From: WVWW01 sp041568335
GTDB taxonomy: Bacteria; Acidobacteriota; Polarisedimenticolia; Polarisedimenticolales; Polarisedimenticolaceae
Assembly (NCBI GenBank): GCA_041568335.1
Contig: JBFFZZ010000027.1
Location: 1-19,829 of the forward strand
Length of the DNA: 19,829 nt
Direction: 5' to 3'
Positions 15,803 through 19,829 of the stretch are shown piece by piece. The notes under the pieces were generated by a model. The model made no database searches and was not told the DNA's origin. It saw only the letters and a list, made by a program, of their open reading frames with translations. Both the position numbers and the translations under genes were made by a program. Positions within the stretch are counted from its first letter, which is position 1. Each line of letters begins with the position of its first letter.

Positions 15803-16594
15803 TTACGAACCGAACGCCGCAAGCATGGCGGCGCCGTCCGTTGCGAAGGTTCTTCCGATCCACCCGATCGCGGATCCGGTGGCGAGGGCGACGAGCGCGA
15901 GGGCGACGATGCCGCTGGCGATCTTCAACGGATAGCCGACGATCAGCGTCGGAGCCTGGGGCAGCGCCTTGCCGGCCAGTACGAGCACGAGATCGACCGC
16001 GAAGGTGACGACCAGTCCCGGCGCGGCCAACTCCACCGCGAGCGTGAACATGCGGCCGCCGAGAACGATGGTGAGCTCGACGAGCCCGTCGACCCCGACC
16101 AGATGCGGGCCCGGCGGGAGCAACTCGTAGGAGTGCAGCAAGCCGCGGAGGAACAGGTGATGCAGATCGGCGCTGAGGAAAAGCGCCGTCGCCAGCAACC
16201 CCTGGAACAGCGCCAGCGAGTTCGACTGTGCGCCGGTGATCGGATCGACCATCGAGGAGAAGGAGAATCCGGATTGCCCCGCGATGATGCGGGCCGCTCC
16301 CTCGATCCCGTCGAGCAGGACGCGCGCGGCCAGCCCGAGGGCGAAACCGACGGAAAGCTCCCGCACGACGGACAGCAACCAGAACGAAACACCGGTACCG
16401 CTGACCTCGGGTGTCGAGACCATCGGGAACAGGACGACGGCGAGCGCGAATCCCAGCAGCACGCGGAGTCGTACCGGGAGGAGCTGCGAGCTGAGCACCG
16501 GGCAGAACACCATCAGCCCCGAGGTTCGTGCCAGCACCAGCATGAAGTGCGTGACCTCGGCCGGGATGTCGATCCCCGCGAGCAAGCCGATCAT
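15803..16594 (-). CDS. fliR: Flagellar export gate protein FliR
   Basis: This 263-residue membrane protein joins FliP and FliQ in the export gate. It shows about six hydrophobic segments. Family features are the N-terminal LARTSGLMVFCPVLSSQLLPVRLRVLLG and the SFALA-like region SVGFALGLAARVLLDGIEGAARIIAGQSGF. The ATG at 16594 overlaps the fliQ stop (ATGA) and starts just before the first membrane segment. A longer frame upstream re-reads fliQ. The length matches the family. Confidence 0.96.
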   Translation of the reverse strand: MIGLLAGIDIPAEVTHFMLVLARTSGLMVFCPVLSSQLLPVRLRVLLGFALAVVLFPMVSTPEVSGTGVSFWLLSVVRELSVGFALGLAARVLLDGIEGAARIIAGQSGFSFSSMVDPITGAQSNSLALFQGLLATALFLSADLHHLFLRGLLHSYELLPPGPHLVGVDGLVELTIVLGGRMFTLAVELAAPGLVVTFAVDLVLVLAGKALPQAPTLIVGYPLKIASGIVALALVALATGSAIGWIGRTFATDGAAMLAAFGS

Positions 16595-16860
16595 CCAACC
16601 ACCCCGGGTATCGAAATGAACAGCCGGTGCGTGAAATCCACCAGCGTACGGATCATCCACGGACCGACGACGAGCATCAGGAGCGTCACCACGAGGATTT
16701 TCGGGACAAAGGTCAGCGTGACGTCCTGGATCGAGGTGGCCACCTGGACGAGGCTTACCAGGATGCCGATCAACAGACTGGCGGCCAGCAACGGTGCGGC
16801 GACCAGCAGCGATACTTCCAACGCCTGGCGACCGATTTCGATGACGTTCGCTTCACTCAC
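16591..16860 (-). CDS. fliQ: Flagellar export gate protein FliQ
   Basis: This 89-residue protein has two membrane helices, LLVAAPLLAASLLIGILVSLVQ and ILVVTLLMLVVGPWMIRTL, joined by the conserved ATSIQDVTLTFVPK loop. It surrounds the FliP-FliR core of the gate. The start is GTG at 16860 with GGAGG six bases upstream, 12 bp after fliP. It is coupled to fliR by a 4-bp overlap. The length is typical. Confidence 0.97.
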   Translation of the reverse strand: MSEANVIEIGRQALEVSLLVAAPLLAASLLIGILVSLVQVATSIQDVTLTFVPKILVVTLLMLVVGPWMIRTLVDFTHRLFISIPGVVG

Positions 16861-16872
16861 ACCACGCCTCCG

Positions 16873-17565
16873 TCAGCGAAACGAGCTCGTCAGCGAGAAC
16901 ACAAGGAGGTGCCATCCGTCGACCAGAACGAACAGCAGGATCTTGAACGGCAGCGAGATGATGACCGGTGGAAGCATCATCATCCCCATCCCGAGCAGCA
17001 CCGAGGAGATGACCAGATCGATGACCAGGAACGGGATGAACAGCAGGAATCCGATCTGGAATCCGGCTTTGAGCTCCGAGATCAGGAACGCCGGCATGGC
17101 GACGCGCAACGGCACGTCGGCGGGTGTTTGAGGTCTGGCCGTGTCGGTCAGCTCCGCAAACAGCAGCAGGTCGTTCTCACGCGTGTTGCGGATCATCCAG
17201 GTCTTGATCTCGCCGCTGCCGATGGCCCAAGCCTGCTCGGCGTCGATCTCTCCGGCCTGGTACGGCAGGATCGAGCTGGTGTAGATGTCATCGGCGACCG
17301 GCGTCATGACGACGAACGTCAGCAGCAGGGACAACCCGACGAGGACCTGGTTCGGCGGGAACGACTGGGTGCCGAGCGCCTGACGCAGGAAGTGGAACAC
17401 GATGATGAAGCGCACGAACGAGGTGAACAGCATCAACACCGAAGGAAGCAGCGCCAGGACGGTCATCAGCAACGCGATCTTGACGACCGTCGAGAAACCC
17501 TCGGGTTGCCCGAGTCTCGCCAGATCGGCGCCCAGGTTCGAGGCCGTGGCCAGCAGATGGATCAT
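16873..17565 (-). CDS. fliP: Flagellar export gate protein FliP
   Basis: This 230-residue membrane protein is the core of the export pore. The family motifs LLPSVLMLFTSFVRFIIVFHFLRQALGTQ and PPNQVLVGLSLLLTFVVMTPV are clear. The C-terminal part has PAFLISELKAGFQIGFLLFIPFLVIDLVISSVLLGMGMMMLPP. The N-terminus before the first conserved helix is short and lacks the cleavable signal peptide found in enteric FliP. The ATG overlaps the fliO stop as ATGA, and no longer start is available without re-reading fliO. Confidence 0.97.
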   Translation of the reverse strand: MIHLLATASNLGADLARLGQPEGFSTVVKIALLMTVLALLPSVLMLFTSFVRFIIVFHFLRQALGTQSFPPNQVLVGLSLLLTFVVMTPVADDIYTSSILPYQAGEIDAEQAWAIGSGEIKTWMIRNTRENDLLLFAELTDTARPQTPADVPLRVAMPAFLISELKAGFQIGFLLFIPFLVIDLVISSVLLGMGMMMLPPVIISLPFKILLFVLVDGWHLLVFSLTSSFR

Positions 17566-17903
17566 GACGCGTTACTCGTGGTGTTCTCGGCGGCGTCCAG
17601 GAACTCGTCGAATGTCGGCGATTCGTGCTCTTCGAGCGCGGTGATCAGACGCGCCCCGCTGCTCGAGACGCTGAGCAACAGCCGGCGGTTGGCCACCGAG
17701 ACCAGCGCCAGACCGGCGCCGCGAGTCAGAGCCGCGCGATCGAGGATGCGGATCTCACGCCGGCTCTGCGGGCCACGACCGCGCCAGCGCAGGAAGACCC
17801 ACGCCGCGCCGATCAGCAGGATGAGCGCCGCGCCGACGCGGAGGGTGGCGCCGAGCAAGGAGGGCACGACCTCGGGATTGCCGATCGTCTCAGGAAGCGT
17901 CAT
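17562..17903 (-). CDS. fliO: Flagellar biosynthesis protein FliO
   Basis: This 113-residue protein has one membrane helix near residues 20-40 (LLGATLRVGAALILLIGAAWVFLRW), then a basic cytoplasmic part with IRILDRAALTRGAGLALVSVANRRLLLSVS. That region matches the FliO pattern (L-x-P-x-x-x-L-x-x-V-x-V-g-x-x-x-x-L-L-g-V). FliO helps FliP oligomerise and is not always essential. The ATG at 17903 has AGGGGG upstream and overlaps fliN by 14 bp. A GTG at 17927 is possible but less well spaced. The assignment rests on pattern and position before fliP. Confidence 0.88.
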   Translation of the reverse strand: MTLPETIGNPEVVPSLLGATLRVGAALILLIGAAWVFLRWRGRGPQSRREIRILDRAALTRGAGLALVSVANRRLLLSVSSSGARLITALEEHESPTFDEFLDAAENTTSNAS

Positions 17904-18180
17904 CGTCGGCCCCCTGTTCACCGGCATCGACGAGCTTGAGGGTGATCCCCGGCTCGTCGTCGGCGGCGATCGGTTCGACCCCGCCGATGCGGTCGCCGCG
18001 GGCCAGCAGCTCGAACGGCGTGCCGATACGGGAATCCAGCGCGATCACCTTGCCGGCGACCAGTTCGGACAACTCGGCGAAGCTCATCCGCGTCCGGCCG
18101 ACACGCACCACGATCGGTACGGCGATCGACTCGAATCCGCGGTAGCGTCGGCGGCTCTTGGTCTTGGCGTCCGTGCTCAT
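17890..18180 (-). CDS. fliN: FliN-type SpoA-domain protein (first copy)
   Basis: This 96-residue protein has a SpoA domain at about 20-85: VPIVVRVGRTRMSFAELSELVAGKVIALDS and PFELLARGDRIGGVEPIAADD. The opening (IAVPIVVRVGRTRMS) is FliN-like and it occupies the normal fliN place before fliO. The second half has lost the NG and GE residues kept in the other FliN homologue at 8749-9033. The ATG at 18180 has GGAGG nine bases upstream; a longer frame to 18237 lacks a good site. No fliM precedes it. Whether it is the main C-ring FliN or an export-docking paralogue is open. Confidence 0.82.
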   Translation of the reverse strand: MSTDAKTKSRRRYRGFESIAVPIVVRVGRTRMSFAELSELVAGKVIALDSRIGTPFELLARGDRIGGVEPIAADDEPGITLKLVDAGEQGADDDAS

Positions 18181-18336
18181 CCGGCGGCATCCTCCGAACC
18201 GCTGAAGAGCAATGGACATGCCATGAGCCCTTGGCACGCCAAGTTGTTATGAATACTGGTACTTAGCTACCCGACGGCAGGGCCGGACCTGGCGGGTGCC
18301 AAAACCTCGACGTCGCGGTGTGCGGTTTCCCGACGC
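18181..18336. promoter_or_regulatory. Control gap before fliN
   Basis: This 156-bp gap separates the HDOD gene from fliN and is locally AT-richer around 18240-18275. It holds a perfect palindrome TTGGCACGCCAA at 18231-18242. Read on the minus strand, TTGGCGTGCCAAGGGCT has the invariant GG-N10-GC spacing of a sigma-54 promoter but a poor -12 match. Another TTTTGGCAC at 18296-18304 (minus) has a good -24 half but no -12. The promoter position is therefore only suggested. No intrinsic terminator with a T-run is seen after the HDOD gene. Confidence 0.35.
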
Positions 18337-19188
18337 TCAGGCGAACAGGCGGGCGAGGTCTTCCGCGCCCGCGGCGCTTTCGCGCAGCAGATCGGCACTC
18401 GCATCTTTCGGGATCTGGAAGCGGTCGTGCGCGGTTTCGATAAGCCGCTCGAAGCCCGGTTCCTGATCGACCTCCCGCAGATGCGCGACCAAGGCGACGG
18501 CCGGTAGCGGACAGGGAACGGGAGGCTCCACGCCGTGATGCATGGCGATCGATTCGCTGATCCTGTCCGGCAGGCCCCACTCGACGCAGAACCAACCGGC
18601 GACGGTGGCGTGGTCCCACTCGAACGCGCCGCGCTCGATCTGCACGAGGTCTTTCTCGGAGTGGTGCCATTCCTCGAGCACATCCGCGTAGGGCTCGCCC
18701 TTGTGCAGTGAAAGGAACGGGATGGCGAGATCCTGTAACAGGCTGGCGGTGAAGGTCTCCGAGGCCGAGGAGGGATCGATCAGCTCGGCAAGACTGCGGC
18801 CCGCGACGGCACGACGTGCCGAGGTGGACCAGAAGCGCTGGGCCACGAAACCGCGCGCGGACGATTCCGGGATTGCCCGCCTGGCCGCGACCGAGATCAA
18901 CATCGACTCGAGCTGGTTGCGTCCGATCAGCGAAACCGCGTGATGGATGCTCTTGACGGTCTGCCGCAACGCAAATGCCGCCGAGTTGACCGTGCCGAGC
19001 AACTTCACCGTCAAACCCGGATCGCCCGCGAGCAGATCCGAGATTTCGTTGAACGAGACATTCTCATCGCGGATGCGTTCCAGGACGGTGGTCACGATCG
19101 CGGGGAAGGTGGGTAGCTCGACGTCACCGAGAATGGTCCGGAGCTCCTCCTTGGGATCGGCTTTCTTCTTGCTGAACAATCCGAGCAT
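18337..19188 (-). CDS. HDOD-domain signalling protein
   Basis: This 283-residue protein belongs to the HDOD family, relatives of HD phosphohydrolases that usually lack full metal-binding catalysis and act in signalling. It shows LPTFPAIVTTVLERIRDENVSFNEISDLLAGDPGLTVKLLGTVNSAAFALRQTVKSIHHAVSLIG near 24-90, and later EWDHATVAGWFCVEWGLPDRISESIAMHHG, the HD-like helix pair. The ATG at 19188 has GAGGAA upstream and lies 7 bp after the channel gene stop. A longer frame to 19269 only re-reads the channel gene. Near flagellar genes such proteins often affect motility, but its role here is inferred. Confidence 0.88.
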   Translation of the reverse strand: MLGLFSKKKADPKEELRTILGDVELPTFPAIVTTVLERIRDENVSFNEISDLLAGDPGLTVKLLGTVNSAAFALRQTVKSIHHAVSLIGRNQLESMLISVAARRAIPESSARGFVAQRFWSTSARRAVAGRSLAELIDPSSASETFTASLLQDLAIPFLSLHKGEPYADVLEEWHHSEKDLVQIERGAFEWDHATVAGWFCVEWGLPDRISESIAMHHGVEPPVPCPLPAVALVAHLREVDQEPGFERLIETAHDRFQIPKDASADLLRESAAGAEDLARLFA

Positions 19189-19195
19189 CGATTCC

Positions 19196-19829
19196 TCAGG
19201 ACGCGCGACGGGACATCTTGTTGGAGAAGATGCTGAGCAGGCCACCCAGCATGACGTAGCCGATCGCAACCTGGCCCATCGCGACCAGCTGGGCCGCGGT
19301 GGATGCGGGCAACACGTCGCCGTAACCGAGCGTGGTCAATGTCACCACGCTGTAGTAGACGGAGGAGAGCGGCGTGCGATAATCCCCGTAGTCGACGTCG
19401 ACGAGCTCATAGAGGCCGGCGAAGATCGCGACGATGAGCAGCGTCCACAACCCCCAACGCAGGAAGCTGCGCCCGCAATCCGAGGTCAACCACCAGATCC
19501 GATAGATCAAGGCCGCCAGTTTCCCCTGCGTGCGGAATTCGTGGAGGTAGTTCTGATCCTCGATCGTTCGGCGCACCAGATAGGCGCCACAGAAATCCAC
19601 GTTGCCGATATCCGCGCCGATCCAGTCGGCCGTGGCGTGACCCTGGATCGCCGAGAGCCTGGAGCCCCGGAGGTCGGCGTCGGCGAACGTGGCACCGGAG
19701 ACCGTGCTTCCCGAGAGATCGACTTCACTCATCGCCGCGCGTGACAGGTCCGCCTCGGTGAGGTCGACATCGAGCAGCCGCGCCCGCGCCAGTGTTGCCG
19801 CACGCGCGTCGACCCCGCGCAGCCGGGCC
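19196..19829 (-). CDS. Pentapeptide-repeat/two-helix K+ channel protein, 5' end outside window
   Basis: About 210 C-terminal residues are visible and the frame stays open to the right edge, so the gene starts outside. The first 60-80 residues are pentapeptide repeats, for example RLRGVDARAATLARARLLDV, LTEADLSRA and ATFADADLRGSRL. One membrane helix follows (GLWTLLIVAIFAGLYELV), then a pore loop with the selectivity filter TTLGYGD at 19316-19336, and a second helix QLVAMGQVAIGYVMLGGLLSIF. This is the two-helix K+ channel plan, with a short basic end. The internal ATG at 19732 is within the repeats and is not the start. It is 7 bp upstream of the HDOD gene, so they are probably co-transcribed. 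Confidence 0.9.
   Translation of the reverse strand, partial: ARLRGVDARAATLARARLLDVDLTEADLSRAAMSEVDLSGSTVSGATFADADLRGSRLSAIQGHATADWIGADIGNVDFCGAYLVRRTIEDQNYLHEFRTQGKLAALIYRIWWLTSDCGRSFLRWGLWTLLIVAIFAGLYELVDVDYGDYRTPLSSVYYSVVTLTTLGYGDVLPASTAAQLVAMGQVAIGYVMLGGLLSIFSNKMSRRAS

Noticed and set aside
14883..16598. Minus-strand open frame of 571 codons overlapping fliR and flhB in another frame
   Set aside because: Arginine/glycine-rich shadow frame; the overlapping genes carry the conserved motifs.
16898..16915. TGGCACCTCCTTGTG on the minus strand near the end of fliP
   Set aside because: Spacing is one base short for sigma-54 and it encodes conserved fliP residues.
14720..17131. Very long plus-strand open frame (803 codons) opposite flhB, fliR, fliQ and fliP
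   Set aside because: It is antisense to four well-identified genes, and its composition (runs of D, E, H, Q, R) is typical of the reverse frame of high-GC coding DNA. No domain is recognisable.
18231..18250. Plus-strand TTGGCACG...TTGTT, like a sigma-54 promoter
   Set aside because: Spacing is one base too long, and it would drive transcription toward the 3' end of a minus-strand gene.
16627..18252. Plus-strand open frame of 541 codons opposite fliQ to fliN
   Set aside because: Antisense shadow with the same biased composition and no motif.

Overview
The window is a dense, high-GC flagellar gene cluster, nearly all on the minus strand and read from right to left. FlgH (L-ring lipoprotein with a lipobox) and FlgI (P-ring, with signal peptide) show a diderm, Gram-negative cell with peptidoglycan and an outer membrane. 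The order fliN-fliO-fliP-fliQ-fliR-flhB-flhA-flhF-flhG-fliA ... flgF-flgG-flgA-flgH-flgI-flgJ-flgM-flgN-flgK-flgL-fliW-csrA, with a muramidase-less FlgJ and a FliW/CsrA pair, resembles deltaproteobacterial (Geobacter-like) arrangements as I remember them. The genus or even phylum cannot be fixed from the window alone.

Layout in transcription order. (1) 19829-18337: the 3' part of a pentapeptide-repeat/two-helix ion channel gene, followed 7 bp later by an HDOD signalling protein. (2) 18336-18181: a 156-bp non-coding gap, the probable control region for the next block. (3) 18180-14696: FliN-type SpoA protein and the export gate FliO, FliP, FliQ, FliR and FlhB. (4) 14699-9965: FlhA, the placement/number pair FlhF-FlhG, and the sigma factor FliA. 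(5) 9968-8462: a FliM/FliN pair and a small single-pass membrane protein of unknown function. (6) 8461-8395: a short gap with a sigma-54-like promoter. (7) 8394-3978: rod proteins FlgF and FlgG, the FlgA chaperone, the L and P rings, and the rod-binding protein FlgJ. (8) 3930-297: anti-sigma factor FlgM, chaperone FlgN, hook-filament junction proteins FlgK and FlgL, and the FliW-CsrA switch. (9) 1-296: a plus-strand open frame running in from the left edge, possibly a transposase remnant, then non-coding DNA.

The genes form one assembly programme. The gate (FliOPQR/FlhAB) exports rod, junction and anti-sigma proteins. FliM/FliN build the C-ring that takes cargo and switches rotation. FlhF/FlhG should set where and how many flagella form. 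FliA and FlgM time late genes, and FliW/CsrA couple translation to filament assembly. Many neighbouring genes overlap by 4 bp (ATGA, GTGA or TTGA), which points to strong translational coupling. The basal-body ring, ATPase, hook, cap, flagellin, stator and chemotaxis genes are not in this window.

I see no rRNA, tRNA, CRISPR array or complete mobile element. The most interesting points are the CsrA-type hairpin over the csrA ribosome binding site, the two separate FliN homologues with an altered FliM N-terminus, the small unknown membrane protein, the changed FlhF/FlhG motifs, and the channel-HDOD pair at the edge.
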